From Clostridiaceae bacterium (GTDB lineage Bacteria; Bacillota_A; Clostridia; Clostridiales; Clostridiaceae), in contig JAQSXU010000033.1 of NCBI GenBank assembly GCA_029256485.1, forward strand, positions 1 to 45,176: a stretch of DNA of 45,176 nucleotides, in the 5' to 3' direction. The notes beneath the pieces are model-generated. The model had not been told where the DNA came from. It was given only the letters and a program-made list of their open reading frames with translations, and searched no databases. A program made the position numbers and the translations under genes. Positions 33,670-43,331 of the stretch are shown here, one piece after another. Position 1 is the first letter of the stretch. The number at the start of each line of letters is the position of its first letter.

Positions 33670-35124
33670 TTATTTTTCTGGTCTTCCTATTAATTGCCCT
33701 TTACCAACTGCAAAAATATCATCTATAGTCATTTGGAATGATATTTCTCTATTTTCAAACTTTGCTCTTTCAGAAAGCTTTTTTGTATTGTAATTCTTTA
33801 ATTCTTCAGTAAAAGGTAAGTTTCCAAAATTCAAATATCTTACTGCTCCATTATTATCTCTTGCAGGCATCATTATGCCAGCATTGAACTTACTTGGTGC
33901 AAATGGGACGTCAACAATTCCTGCCTCAAAGCCTTTTACAGTTCCAACCGCTAAATCTCCATTGCCTAACTCCAATAATTTATCAATTATGCACTTTGTT
34001 TCCGCCTTTATTATAGCTATTTCAGTTTCCAGCTCTTTTGACATAGGGAGTCTTTGTCCTTGAAGCATGTTTAATGCCATTTTTGTTGCCTTAATACCAG
34101 CAGCGTTTGCTTCTTTTGTTGGGATGCCAAATGCTTCATGCGGAGTTTTAACAATAACCTTAGTTGCTCCTGCTAATGCTGCTGTTGCAGCTCCTGTAGA
34201 TATTACTCCGAAAGCTTTAGCTTCATCCTGCGGGAATCCTCCCATCCATTGATGAAATACTGTTGTTATATAAACATCATTATATCCATATTTTTTTAAG
34301 TATTCATTTGTTTGTTCCTCAAGTGCCCTAACAGCCGCTACATCTTGAATTAAATTACCACATTGTCCATATCCAACAGTTATATTTTTTACTCCTTGTT
34401 CAGCAGCCAGAAGTGCTTCTATTATTGCAGCTGAATTTGATGTACTTGGCGGTACCAATGTTCCAGTTAATGGGCCAAATGGTTCTCTATTTATTGAAAC
34501 TCCATGTTCCTCATAATAGCCTACTAATCTATCGCAGTACTGCCAGTCTAGTAAAGATTTCTCAACTGACACATTCTTTGCATATGGAATATTGTAGGAT
34601 ATGCCGCCGCCCTCATTTGATGTCCATCCTGATGCATGTATTATTTCTGCCAGCAGTCTAGCATCTGGTGTACCATGTCTAGCCTGCAGAGGTAAATCTA
34701 AAGCTTCAAATACCTTTCTGCAGCCGTGCACTCCATGATTTACTGCAGGGAATCCATTTAATAATGACCTTCCGGCAGCCAGACTTTCCTTAATACCTAT
34801 CTCGCATTCATCATATCTATTCTGCCTTGTATAGCTATCTATAGTTGAAGGAAGTAAATCTGCTTCACCTTCATCTTGTAAATGCTGAAGTAATTCAATA
34901 TGTTCATTGATTAAAGCAACACCTGCTCTTGGTTGAGCTAAAGTTATACCTTTTTCTTTTGCATTCTTTAGTTTTGCTGGAAAACTTTTAGATTCTGGTA
35001 CATTTTTTAGATATTCAACAGCCTCATCTAAATTAACATCTCTGCCTGTTGACCATTGATTAATAACTTCTTCTCTAACCTTTAAGAATTCCTCTTCAGT
35101 CCATTTTTTATTTTTAAGTTCCAT
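33670..35124 (-). CDS. glmE: Glutamate mutase epsilon (large catalytic) subunit
   Basis: With GlmS and adenosylcobalamin it rearranges L-glutamate to threo-3-methylaspartate. The 484 residues match the family length, with [79 protein letters not shown] and [20 protein letters not shown] precedes the ATG at 35124. The gene order glmS-glmL-glmE-mal is the same as described for C. tetanomorphum. Confidence 0.97.
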   Translation of the reverse strand: MELKNKKWTEEEFLKVREEVINQWSTGRDVNLDEAVEYLKNVPESKSFPAKLKNAKEKGITLAQPRAGVALINEHIELLQHLQDEGEADLLPSTIDSYTRQNRYDECEIGIKESLAAGRSLLNGFPAVNHGVHGCRKVFEALDLPLQARHGTPDARLLAEIIHASGWTSNEGGGISYNIPYAKNVSVEKSLLDWQYCDRLVGYYEEHGVSINREPFGPLTGTLVPPSTSNSAAIIEALLAAEQGVKNITVGYGQCGNLIQDVAAVRALEEQTNEYLKKYGYNDVYITTVFHQWMGGFPQDEAKAFGVISTGAATAALAGATKVIVKTPHEAFGIPTKEANAAGIKATKMALNMLQGQRLPMSKELETEIAIIKAETKCIIDKLLELGNGDLAVGTVKGFEAGIVDVPFAPSKFNAGIMMPARDNNGAVRYLNFGNLPFTEELKNYNTKKLSERAKFENREISFQMTIDDIFAVGKGQLIGRPEK

Positions 35125-35136
35125 GAAAACTTCCTC

Positions 35137-36528
35137 CTATTCAACTTTAACCAAGTATTTTTTCAATATTCTCACGGCCATATTAGGATGGTCTTCAGCT
35201 AATAACCCCATGGCTGACATTATGTAAGTTTTATCTAGTAAAAATTCAGGATGCATAGGCTTTAAATAATTAGGATTTGTGCTGTCAAAGGTACCTGACT
35301 TTAATATATCCGCTGGATTTTCACTGTGCACTAATACTCCGCCTGTACCTATAAGGCACTTAACTTCTAATAGATCTTTTCCCTCTTGGGTAAATATAAC
35401 ACCCATTGGTGTATACATACTTTCTATAGTTCCTACATGTCTTTCCAGTGCAATTTCAGTGGCTATCTTTGCCATTGCTTCATCAAATTTAATTTCTTCT
35501 TCTGTTTTAGGTACCATTCTGATGTTTTCTGTTCTAAATTTACAATTTGCCTCTACATCTATATTCTTATCATGAAGATATTTTTGAATTCTTCTTGTTC
35601 CGGCTGCTTCCCACAGTGATAATGCGGAATATCTCATTCCCAAATCACCTTCAACAGTTCTTTTTGCAAAAGGCTCTTCCAAACCTCTCATAGTAACACC
35701 CGGCTTTGTAGGTTCTCCATCTGACAATGAATGTACATCAGTAGTAGCTCCACCTATATCAACAACTATTAAGTCGCCTATTCCTTCTTCCTTATCACTG
35801 CCTTCACTAAGTACCCTGGCAGCCTTTAATACTGCTGCTGGTGTTGGCATCAGTATGCCGCTTATATAATTTTCTGCTGTTTTCATACCCTTTGCTTCTA
35901 TAATTTTTTCCATAAATATCTGTCTAATTTCTTCACGAGCAGGTTCAACATTTAAAACGTTTAATTTTGGCATTACATTTTCAGTTATCTTATAAAATAT
36001 ATTATTGCTTTTAAATATCTCTTCTATTTCATCTTGTGCAACTTTATTACCAGCTACTACGATAGGGAGCTGAACTCCATGTTGTGCCAGCATATTTGCA
36101 TTGTGAATTATACACTCTTTGTTTCCTCCATCTGTGCCACCTGCTAGTAAGATAATATCTAAGTTTGAATTTTTTATTTCTTCTACTTCTTTCCCGGTTA
36201 ATTCATAGCTGTATACCTTTAATACCCTTGCTCCTGCTCCTAAAGCTGCTCTCTTTGCAGCTTCTGCTGTTAGGTCTGGTACCAGTCCAATGGCTACCAT
36301 TTTTAATCCACCAGCTGCAGAAGAACATGCAAGTTTTTTTACAAAATTCACTTCTTTATTTTCTATTTGTTTTTCTATTTGTTTGTATGCCTTGTTAAAG
36401 CCAATCATTATGTCAGTGTCTACGGTGGTAATGTCTTTAGCTGTAGCTAATATTTGTTCATTTTCTATGTCCACAGCTGTAAGTTTAGTGTATGTGCTTC
36501 CAAAATCAATAAGCAAGTAAGCTTCCAC
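35137..36528 (-). CDS. glmL: GlmL, ATPase that reactivates glutamate mutase
   Basis: A MutL/ASKHA-type ATPase thought to exchange damaged cobalamin on glutamate mutase. The 463 residues show the phosphate-1 motif LIDFGSTYTKLTAVD, IILLAGGTDGGN, the phosphate-2 motif IVVDIGGATTDVHS and GTGGVLVHS. The frame is open to a TTG at 36543, but that region contains the GGGAGTGAT Shine-Dalgarno for the GTG at 36528 (MEAYLLIDFG), which I take as start. It lies between the two mutase subunit genes, as in other glutamate-fermenting clostridia. Confidence 0.94.
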   Translation of the reverse strand: MEAYLLIDFGSTYTKLTAVDIENEQILATAKDITTVDTDIMIGFNKAYKQIEKQIENKEVNFVKKLACSSAAGGLKMVAIGLVPDLTAEAAKRAALGAGARVLKVYSYELTGKEVEEIKNSNLDIILLAGGTDGGNKECIIHNANMLAQHGVQLPIVVAGNKVAQDEIEEIFKSNNIFYKITENVMPKLNVLNVEPAREEIRQIFMEKIIEAKGMKTAENYISGILMPTPAAVLKAARVLSEGSDKEEGIGDLIVVDIGGATTDVHSLSDGEPTKPGVTMRGLEEPFAKRTVEGDLGMRYSALSLWEAAGTRRIQKYLHDKNIDVEANCKFRTENIRMVPKTEEEIKFDEAMAKIATEIALERHVGTIESMYTPMGVIFTQEGKDLLEVKCLIGTGGVLVHSENPADILKSGTFDSTNPNYLKPMHPEFLLDKTYIMSAMGLLAEDHPNMAVRILKKYLVKVE

Positions 36529-36555
36529 ATTTATCACTCCCAAATATAACTTATG

Positions 36556-36966
36556 CTATGCTTCTATCTTCAAGTCATGCTTTAAGTCTTTAATTGAAAT
36601 CTGTGGATCAGTTCCTGGTGGATAAATTCTGTCAAATCCCATTGCCTTAAATTTATTATAAGTATCTTCCCATTTCTGTTTACCTACTACAAGATTTCCC
36701 CCAACATATAGTAATATATCCTTCAGTCCTGCTTCATCACATTTTTCTCTAAGCCCTCTACAGTCCATTTCCCCATGTCCATACAGTGATGAAACCAAAA
36801 TTGCTTCTGCATTAGTCTCAATGGCTGCGTTTATAAAATCTTCCTGTGGAGAAAGGACTCCAATATTAATCACATTAAATCCAGCCTGAGTAAAAACATG
36901 ATTTAATATTTTGTTACCTACCGCATGGCAGTCTGAACCTATTACCCCTAATACTATCGTTTTCAT
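36556..36966 (-). CDS. glmS: Glutamate mutase sigma (B12-binding) subunit
   Basis: A 136-residue cobalamin-binding Rossmann protein; its His ligand lies in the D-x-H-x-x-G motif ([12 protein letters not shown]), with [21 protein letters not shown] and [11 protein letters not shown] completing the pocket. It assembles with GlmE around adenosylcobalamin. AGGAGG precedes the ATG at 36966, 20 bases after the GntR gene. Confidence 0.97.
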   Translation of the reverse strand: MKTIVLGVIGSDCHAVGNKILNHVFTQAGFNVINIGVLSPQEDFINAAIETNAEAILVSSLYGHGEMDCRGLREKCDEAGLKDILLYVGGNLVVGKQKWEDTYNKFKAMGFDRIYPPGTDPQISIKDLKHDLKIEA

Positions 36967-36986
36967 TAAAAAGAACCTCCTAAAGA

Positions 36987-37949
36987 TTATTTATTTAATT
37001 CAATTATTTTAGATTTAAGAGCTTTTACAGAATCATAATCCAGGCTATATAAAAACTCTATTATTTCCTTATTGTCTGTATTTAACTGCTTTATATCCTT
37101 ATATCTGCCGGGTGAAACAATCAGCACATGGGATTTGTTAATCAAATCGCTTAATTTATGCTTGTCTACGGAATTTGTAAACTCTATTTTCAAATTGCCT
37201 AATCCAGCCTTTTCTAATGCATCTTTCACCTTAAACATGAATTCTTGTGATATACATACAAATGCAAATTTTACATCATCTGAATATCTTGCTATCTTTA
37301 CTATAGTTCCCATGTCAGCATTAATTGCTACACCTAACACTTCTTTATTATAATTTTTAATCAAATCTCTAACTTCATTCACATGATTAAAAGTTGATAT
37401 AATTATTTGTGATTCCTCAATTAATGTTTTGGTTGAAGCACTCATGTTTTGTAAGTCCTTAATTGTCAAGGCTTTTACATTCATGTAAGTACTGTCACTT
37501 AACTGTTTACTAAACATCTTTGCTTGTTCTATATTGCATTCTATATAAATGGCCTGTGCCTTTCGCATAAGTTCCTTTTTTTCTTTTACTCTTTTTACTA
37601 CAATTTCAATAAATTCATCGGCATCCATTCCTGTCTCTAATGCCTCTTCAAATCCTAAATCAACAAATTTAATTATTTTATCTTTTATATTTTCTGCTTT
37701 CCAGGTATTAGCCTCTTCTGCAACAAAAGTTCCCTTCCCCTGATAGGAACTTAATATACCTTCATGTTCTAATTCGTTATAGGTTGTACTTACTGTGTTT
37801 CTGCTGATTTTTAACTGTTCTGAGAGTTCTCTTTCTGTAGGCATTTTACTTCCAACTTTGAGAGATCCATCTTTTACTAATCTGATTATTTCTTTTTTTA
37901 CTTGAATATATAATGGTACTCCACTGTTCTTAACTATTTTGATTTCCAT
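36987..37949 (-). CDS. GntR-family regulator of the glutamate operon
   Basis: A 320-residue transcription factor. The N-terminal winged HTH (about 1-76) is GntR type: [61 protein letters not shown] helical linker (about 80-130) precedes a C-terminal alpha/beta domain (about 131-320) that I do not recognise as FCD, UTRA or aminotransferase; it could bind an effector or another protein. GGGAG precedes the ATG at 37949. It is the first gene of the operon and an imperfect palindrome covers its start region, so autoregulation is likely. Glutamate or a pathway intermediate is the obvious candidate signal; this is inference. Confidence 0.9.
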   Translation of the reverse strand: MEIKIVKNSGVPLYIQVKKEIIRLVKDGSLKVGSKMPTERELSEQLKISRNTVSTTYNELEHEGILSSYQGKGTFVAEEANTWKAENIKDKIIKFVDLGFEEALETGMDADEFIEIVVKRVKEKKELMRKAQAIYIECNIEQAKMFSKQLSDSTYMNVKALTIKDLQNMSASTKTLIEESQIIISTFNHVNEVRDLIKNYNKEVLGVAINADMGTIVKIARYSDDVKFAFVCISQEFMFKVKDALEKAGLGNLKIEFTNSVDKHKLSDLINKSHVLIVSPGRYKDIKQLNTDNKEIIEFLYSLDYDSVKALKSKIIELNK

Positions 37950-37972
37950 CTTATCACTCCCAAAGCATAATG

Positions 37973-37996
37973 GACTAATGGACTAATCCATTGGTC
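37973..37996. promoter_or_regulatory. Operator-like imperfect palindrome before the GntR gene
   Basis: Ten-base arms (GACTAATGGA / TCCATTGGTC, 9 of 10 paired) around CTAA. It also contains the tandem repeat TGGACTAA. It covers about +1 to +24 relative to the promoter at 38003-38031, ideal for repression by the adjacent GntR protein. Confidence 0.65.
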
Positions 37997-38002
37997 AAGT
38001 TT

Positions 38003-38031
38003 ATAATACCATTTTATTTCAAACAGAGCAA
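38003..38031 (-). promoter_or_regulatory. Promoter of the 12-gene glutamate operon
   Basis: On the minus strand a weak -35 TTGCTC (38026-38031), 17 bases, then an extended -10 TGG-TATTAT (-10 at 38003-38008), about 50 bases before the GntR ATG. Confidence 0.55.
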
Positions 38032-38148
38032 TATTGAAGCATATGTAATCTGTGAATATAATTTATCAATAATCAACGAATTAATAATATTTCATCTTTT
38101 TTTGTTATGAATAGTAAGAACTTATTATTAAAATTGCTAAATTAGATA

Positions 38149-38186
38149 AAAAGATGACAAATTTCCCGGGAAATTTGTCATCTTTT
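38149..38186 (-). terminator. Perfect 38-base palindrome, terminator of cwlD
   Basis: Nineteen-base arms (AAAAGATGACAAATTTCCC and its exact complement) meet without a spacer. On the minus strand five T in a row complete the end of the stem, making a strong terminator for cwlD. The plus side (TTTTATTTAT) is also T-rich. Confidence 0.85.
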
Positions 38187-38225
38187 ATTTATAAGTTTTT
38201 TAATAAAATATATGGTCATACTTGA

Positions 38226-38921
38226 TTATTTTTGGTAATATTCATTAATTGATTTAGAAATAATATCTGCAATGGTAAGCTGGTATTGCTGGCTTTTTAG
38301 CAACTGTTCTTCATTGTAGTTAGATAAAAATCCACATTCAACTATTACTTGCGGTATTGGATTCTCTCCTAACAGTATTTTATAGCTTTTTCCTGCAGGT
38401 TTTTCTATTCTTTTATTCCCATCATTAATATTCTTTTTAAAGTTATCTTGTATAATTTTAGCTAATTTTTCACTATTATTATTGCTTCCATACCAAACTT
38501 GAGCACCACGATATTTACTTTCTGGGAACATATTTAGATGAATACTTATAAACATATCACATTTACTTTCATTTTTCATTTTTAGTCTATTATTTAAATC
38601 CTCAATTTTCTTTTTTCTTATTTTCCCGTCATTTGTATAAAGTCCTTTATCCTCTTCTCTGGTCATGATAACTTTATACCCTTGTTTGTTTAAAATATCT
38701 TTTAATTTTAAAGATATTGATAGGTTAATATCCTTTTCAATAGTGCCTGAATTTGATACAGCTCCGCCATCTATTCCTCCATGACCGGCATCAATTAGTA
38801 TAATCTTATCTTTATCTTCATTGGTTAATGCTTTAACACTGCTAAATTGGATTTGTAAAGCAAATATAATTGCTAAAAAGCAGATAATGTTAACAACAAG
38901 TTCCTTACGGTGCTTAAACAT
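38226..38921 (-). CDS. cwlD: CwlD, N-acetylmuramoyl-L-alanine amidase of spore cortex
   Basis: Removes peptide side chains from cortex peptidoglycan so that muramic-lactam can form, a requirement for spore germination. The 231-residue protein has an N-terminal signal or anchor (about 9-27, VVNIICFLAIIFALQIQFS) and an Amidase_3 domain with zinc/catalytic residues in LIDAGHGGIDGG, GTIEKDINLS, MFISIHLNMF and VIVECGFLSN. AGAAGGG precedes the ATG at 38921. It has its own terminator. It supports a spore-forming host. Confidence 0.92.
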   Translation of the reverse strand: MFKHRKELVVNIICFLAIIFALQIQFSSVKALTNEDKDKIILIDAGHGGIDGGAVSNSGTIEKDINLSISLKLKDILNKQGYKVIMTREEDKGLYTNDGKIRKKKIEDLNNRLKMKNESKCDMFISIHLNMFPESKYRGAQVWYGSNNNSEKLAKIIQDNFKKNINDGNKRIEKPAGKSYKILLGENPIPQVIVECGFLSNYNEEQLLKSQQYQLTIADIISKSINEYYQK

Positions 38922-39015
38922 TTTATCCCTTCTCTACTTAGTTATACTCTACTATTTTATCCAATTTTAATTAATAAAATCATTGTAATTTTTACAAAGT
39001 TTACACTGAAAGCCC

Positions 39016-40626
39016 TTAGTATCTGTTTATTATCACTTCTGCTATATTTGTAGAATGATCCCCTATTCTCTCCAGATTACTTAATATTTCCAAAAAAATT
39101 GTACTTGCCTCTGGGGAGCAAATTCGTTTGTTCAATCTATTTATATTGTTTTCTCTAAAATTTTTATCGCATATATCTATTTGCTCTTCTATCCATATAA
39201 CCTCCTGAGCAATATCTTTATCGTTATTTTTAAAACTCTCAAGGCTCTTGTCTAAAGCATTTATTGTTTCATTGTACATACTCTTAATTTCATCCATTGA
39301 CTGCTCAGAAAAAATAACTCTTTTTTGCATTTTTTCAAAAGTTAAATCTGCTATATTTTCCGCGTGATCTCCTATCCTTTCAATGTCATTTACCACATGA
39401 AACATGGAGGTTACAATATTCAGCTTTTCCTCAGACAGTTCTACATTAGACAATTTAACAAGAAAGGAAGTTATGTCATTTTCTAATCCATTTATGACAG
39501 TTTCATTTAAGTACACTTTATTGGCTAAATTATCATCATTTAATTCAAAGGCCTGCACTGCAAACTCAATATTTTCTTTTGCCTTTTTCGCCATTCTATT
39601 AATTTCTTTTATAGTTTGTGCTACTGCAATAACTGGTGACTTTAGCAGTCTTTCATCTAAATATTTAAGTCTGATTTCCTCAACATTGTCTTCTCCTGGA
39701 ATTATTGCATTTACTAGCTTTACAAGATAAGGAATAAACCACACCTGAAGGAAAGTATTTGCTATATTAAAAAAAGTATGTGAATTTGCAATTTGTCTTC
39801 CAACATTATTAGGAGAAATATAGGTAACAGCATATGTAAAAGGATTCAATAGAATACTGAATATAAGCGCCCCTATCAAGTTAAATATTAAATGTATAAG
39901 GGCTGCTTTTTTAGCAGTTTTAGTAGTTCCAACGCTGGATAATAGCGCTGATGTACATGAGCCTATATTATCTCCTAATACTATAGGTATACATACATTT
40001 AAAGGTATAGATGATACTGCGGACAGCGCAATTAATATTCCAATAGTAACAGCTGAATTTTGAATAACTATAGTTAAGCATAATCCAACAAATATTGATA
40101 AAAATATATTGCCAGATAATGTACGTATAAAGCTAATATACCAGGTTGTATCAACGGTAAATTTAATTGAATTTTCTACAAGTGTCATACCTAAAAATAG
40201 CAATCCAAATCCTAATAAAATATTTCCTAATTCTTTTTCTTTTTTGCCTTTAGCCATAATTATTAAAGCTGATCCTACACCAATAAATAATGGCCCTGCA
40301 GCGGTAATTCTGAATGCTAATAACTGTGCTGTAATTGTAGTGCCTATATTGGCTCCCATAATTACGCCAGCAGCCTGATATAAATTCATTAACCCTGTAT
40401 TAACGAAACCTACTACCATAACTGTTGTAGCACTGCTGCTTTGTATTGCTGCTGTTACAACAGTTCCAGCTAGAACGCCGCGCAATGGGTTTGAGTTAAC
40501 TCTCTCAAACTGTCTCTTTAATTTTTCTCCAAATACACTTTCAATTCCGTCCCCCATTATTTTAATTCCATATAAAAGCAATCCTACTCCGCCAATAAAT
40601 TCGAAAATAACAGTTGATAAGCTCAC
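39016..40626 (-). CDS. Na/Pi-cotransporter family protein with PhoU-like C-terminus
   Basis: A 536-residue membrane protein. The N-terminal two thirds has about eight to nine helices with the inverted-repeat QSS motifs of the NptA/SLC34 fold (TAAIQSSSATTVMVVGF and VIQNSAVTIGILIALSA). The C-terminal third (about 340-535) is a cytoplasmic PhoU-like helical domain with repeated ERIGDHAENIADL and ERIGDHSTNIAEV blocks. It probably imports phosphate with sodium or senses phosphate; direction and ion are not proven. The frame extends to a GTG at 40677 without Shine-Dalgarno; GGTGGGGTT lies before the GTG at 40626, which I prefer. Confidence 0.85.
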   Translation of the reverse strand: MSLSTVIFEFIGGVGLLLYGIKIMGDGIESVFGEKLKRQFERVNSNPLRGVLAGTVVTAAIQSSSATTVMVVGFVNTGLMNLYQAAGVIMGANIGTTITAQLLAFRITAAGPLFIGVGSALIIMAKGKKEKELGNILLGFGLLFLGMTLVENSIKFTVDTTWYISFIRTLSGNIFLSIFVGLCLTIVIQNSAVTIGILIALSAVSSIPLNVCIPIVLGDNIGSCTSALLSSVGTTKTAKKAALIHLIFNLIGALIFSILLNPFTYAVTYISPNNVGRQIANSHTFFNIANTFLQVWFIPYLVKLVNAIIPGEDNVEEIRLKYLDERLLKSPVIAVAQTIKEINRMAKKAKENIEFAVQAFELNDDNLANKVYLNETVINGLENDITSFLVKLSNVELSEEKLNIVTSMFHVVNDIERIGDHAENIADLTFEKMQKRVIFSEQSMDEIKSMYNETINALDKSLESFKNNDKDIAQEVIWIEEQIDICDKNFRENNINRLNKRICSPEASTIFLEILSNLERIGDHSTNIAEVIINRY

Positions 40627-40726
40627 AGTTAACCCCACCCTAAATCTTATTGTATGGATTTTTAAAAAAAGTTTCACTTTAAATCCATGTATCTATTGTA
40701 TAATAAAAAGAATCTAATATAAATAA

Positions 40727-40766
40727 AAATAAAGAATCTCCAAAACATAAACGCTTTGGAGATTCT
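40727..40766 (-). terminator. Terminator of the ribosomal protein operon (after rpsI)
   Basis: AGAATCTCCAAA pairs perfectly with TTTGGAGATTCT around a ten-base loop; on the minus strand TTATTTTTATTT follows. Confidence 0.8.
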
Positions 40767-40780
40767 GGAAAGCAATAATA

Positions 40781-41173
40781 TTATCTCTTTGAAAATTGTG
40801 AAGCTTTTCTAGCTTTCTTAAGACCATATTTCTTTCTTTCTTTCATTCTTGGGTCTCTTGTTAAGAAACCAGCCTTTTTTAATTCTGGTCTTAAATTTGC
40901 ATCAGCTTTTAATAAAGCTCTTGAAATACCATGTCTTATAGCTCCTGCTTGACCTGTAAATCCACCACCACATACATTGACAACTACATCAAATTTATCC
41001 TTAGTTTCTGTTAAAACTAGTGGCTGATTTATTATTAACTTTAATGTTTCAAGTGGGCAGTATACATCTATATCTCTATCATTTATTGTTACTCTACCTT
41101 CACCTGGTACAAGTCTTACTCTTGCGATTGATTTTTTTCTTCTTCCAGTTCCAAAATACTGTACTTTAGCCAT
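40781..41173 (-). CDS. rpsI: 30S ribosomal protein S9
   Basis: A 130-residue small-subunit protein whose C-terminal tail reaches the P-site tRNA. Full length, with [16 protein letters not shown] at the start, [20 protein letters not shown] in the middle and the basic C-terminus [23 protein letters not shown] precedes the ATG. It is last gene of the rplM-rpsI pair. Confidence 0.98.
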   Translation of the reverse strand: MAKVQYFGTGRRKKSIARVRLVPGEGRVTINDRDIDVYCPLETLKLIINQPLVLTETKDKFDVVVNVCGGGFTGQAGAIRHGISRALLKADANLRPELKKAGFLTRDPRMKERKKYGLKKARKASQFSKR

Positions 41174-41198
41174 TTTATATCCTCCCTTCAGACATCGA

Positions 41199-41633
41199 TT
41201 AGTATCTTAATTCTAATACTTCAGGCTTCTGAGCTTCATGTTGGTGCTCTGAACCTCTATATACTTTAAGTTTTGTTAGCATTTTTCTTCCTAATACTCC
41301 TGGTGGAAGCATTCTTCTAACAGCTTCCTGGAAAACAAATTCAGGCTTTTTTGCTATAGCATCTCTGTATGGCATTTCTTTTAAGCCACCTGGATATCCT
41401 GTGTGATGTCTTAACATCTTCTGGTCTAATTTCTTTCCAGTTAAAACAACCTTTTCAGAGTTTATTATTATAACAAAATCTCCTGTGTCAACATTTGGTG
41501 TAAAAGTTGGTTTATTTTTACCTCTTAAAATTGTAGCAACCTGGCTAGCAACTCTTCCAAGTGGCTTTCCAGCAGCATCAACAACATACCATTTTCTTTG
41601 AATTTCTTCTGGTTTTGCTATGTATGATTTCAT
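41199..41633 (-). CDS. rplM: 50S ribosomal protein L13
   Basis: A 144-residue early-assembly large-subunit protein. Full length, with [43 protein letters not shown] and [41 protein letters not shown] precedes the ATG at 41633. A 126-base leader with a hairpin separates it from truA. Confidence 0.98.
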   Translation of the reverse strand: MKSYIAKPEEIQRKWYVVDAAGKPLGRVASQVATILRGKNKPTFTPNVDTGDFVIIINSEKVVLTGKKLDQKMLRHHTGYPGGLKEMPYRDAIAKKPEFVFQEAVRRMLPPGVLGRKMLTKLKVYRGSEHQHEAQKPEVLELRY

Positions 41634-41682
41634 CTTTTTACCTCCCGTGTAATCTTTAATATAATAATACGATCTCTATATA

Positions 41683-41705
41683 AAGATCCGGGGCTAGTGG
41701 ATCTT
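41683..41705 (-). promoter_or_regulatory. Hairpin in the rplM leader
   Basis: AAGATCC / GGATCTT around nine bases, flanked by TATA-rich DNA, 50-70 bases before rplM. It could be an L13-type autoregulatory leader structure or a weak terminator after truA; neither T-tract nor a full leader model could be confirmed. Confidence 0.35.
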
Positions 41706-41759
41706 CTATACTTTGAATACAAACATTTATATTATAATACAATCTGCCAACATTGTGTT

Positions 41760-42503
41760 TTAATAAAAAACTTCATCCAGGCACAAGCCTTTTCCAGGCA
41801 CACATTTACCAGCTCTTTTTCTATTCTTTGATTCTATTATATTTTTAATTTCATCTGGCTTTATTCTACCTACTCCAACATCTATTAAGGTGCCAGTTAT
41901 AATTCTCACCATATTATACAAGAAGCCATCTGCAGATATTATTATCCTTATGAAATTACCTTCTTGCTCTATTTTAAGCTCTGAAACTGCTCTAACAGAT
42001 GTTTTTACATTACCGCCTATACTTCTAAATGCCTCAAAATCATGAGTACCAATAAAATAAGTGGCAGCTTTTCTCATCAAATCCACATTTAGCTTTCTAT
42101 TAAATAAGTATGAATACTGCCTGCCAATAGATATTCTTTGTTTTGCATTAATTATAGTGTATATATACCTTTTACCTTTACAGCTATACCTAGCATGAAA
42201 CTCTAAGGGCATTTCCTCAGATTTTAAAATAACTATGTCATCTGGTAATAGATTATTTAAAATATACCTAAATCTTTCCACTGGTATTTTAGTGTTTATT
42301 AAAAAATTGCATGCGTATCCTCTTGCATGAACCCCGGAATCAGTTCTGCTGGCTCCAAAGATATCTATTTTCTCATGGGCAAATTTAAATAAAGCTTCTT
42401 CAAGAACCTGTTGTATTGTTATTGCGTTCTTTTGTTTCTGCCAGCCTGAATAATTAGTTCCATCATATTCAACTATGAGTTTAATATTTTTTACATTTTC
42501 CAC
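41760..42503 (-). CDS. truA: tRNA pseudouridine synthase A
   Basis: Makes pseudouridine at positions 38-40 of tRNA anticodon stems. The 247-residue protein has IKLIVEYDGTNYSGWQKQKN at the start, the catalytic Asp in GASRTDSGVHARG, and the C-terminal block GFLYNMVRIITGTLIDVG. The start is GTG at 42503 with GGAG about ten bases away, overlapping ecfT by 13 bases. Position after ecfT and before rplM is standard for Firmicutes. Confidence 0.97.
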   Translation of the reverse strand: MENVKNIKLIVEYDGTNYSGWQKQKNAITIQQVLEEALFKFAHEKIDIFGASRTDSGVHARGYACNFLINTKIPVERFRYILNNLLPDDIVILKSEEMPLEFHARYSCKGKRYIYTIINAKQRISIGRQYSYLFNRKLNVDLMRKAATYFIGTHDFEAFRSIGGNVKTSVRAVSELKIEQEGNFIRIIISADGFLYNMVRIITGTLIDVGVGRIKPDEIKNIIESKNRKRAGKCVPGKGLCLDEVFY

Positions 42504-43300
42504 TTAAATCTACTCCAAATTGAAACTGCTGCTAATCCACATGTAAATATTGATGCGATTAAATCTCTTTGTGTGAATTTTAACTGTTTCATCCTTGTTC
42601 TGCCTTCTCCACCTCTGTAGCACCTTGCCTCCATGGCCATAGCTAATTCATCCGCTCTTCTAAATGAACTTATAAATAATGGAACAAGCAGTGGAATTAA
42701 GTTTTTAGCTCTTTGTATTAAATTACCTGATTCAAAATCTGCACCTCTAGCCATTTGCGCCTTCATTATTTTATCAGTTTCATCCATCAAGGTCGGTATA
42801 AATCTAAGTGCAATAGTCATCATCATGGCCAATTCATGTGCTGGCACACCTATTTTTTTTAAAGGATTTAACAATTTTTCTATTCCATCTGTAAGCTCTA
42901 TAGGCGATGTCGTCAATGTTAGTAAAGATGTACCAACTATTAAAAAAACAAGTCTTACGACCATAAAAGCAGCTAATATTAATCCTTCTTTATATATTGT
43001 GATAAACTTCCAGGTCCAGATTATCTCTTTACCATCTGACATTAATATATTTAGTAAAGCCGTTATAATAACAAGTACAAATATGGGTTTCAAACCCTTA
43101 TAAATATATTTAAGTTGAATTTTAGATATATATATACTAAACATAGTAAATACTATTATAAATACATACCCCTGAAAACTATTTACCACAAACAAGTTTA
43201 TAATATATATTAAAGATATTAATATTTTAACTCTTGGATCTAATTTGTGAACAAATGAATCTCCTGGTATATACTGGCCTATTGTAATATCTTTAATCAT
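42491..43300 (-). CDS. ecfT: ECF transporter transmembrane component EcfT
   Basis: The shared membrane scaffold of energy-coupling-factor vitamin transporters, linking the two ATPases to exchangeable S components. The 269-residue protein has about five to six membrane helices and the two Ala-Arg-containing coupling motifs (QMARGADFESGN and AMEARCYRGGEGRTRM). AGGAG precedes the ATG at 43300. Co-encoded with ecfA1 and ecfA2. No S component is in the window; a B12 S component elsewhere would matter here because glutamate mutase needs cobalamin. Confidence 0.95.
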   Translation of the reverse strand: MIKDITIGQYIPGDSFVHKLDPRVKILISLIYIINLFVVNSFQGYVFIIVFTMFSIYISKIQLKYIYKGLKPIFVLVIITALLNILMSDGKEIIWTWKFITIYKEGLILAAFMVVRLVFLIVGTSLLTLTTSPIELTDGIEKLLNPLKKIGVPAHELAMMMTIALRFIPTLMDETDKIMKAQMARGADFESGNLIQRAKNLIPLLVPLFISSFRRADELAMAMEARCYRGGEGRTRMKQLKFTQRDLIASIFTCGLAAVSIWSRFKWKM

Positions 43301-43331
43301 TTATTAGTTCTCCTAACCTAAAGTATATTAA

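Noticed and set aside
41706..41760. Promoter for rplM in the gap after truA (TATAAT-like sequence).
   Set aside because: The -10-like box has no convincing -35 at proper spacing and the DNA is very AT-rich, so it was not listed.
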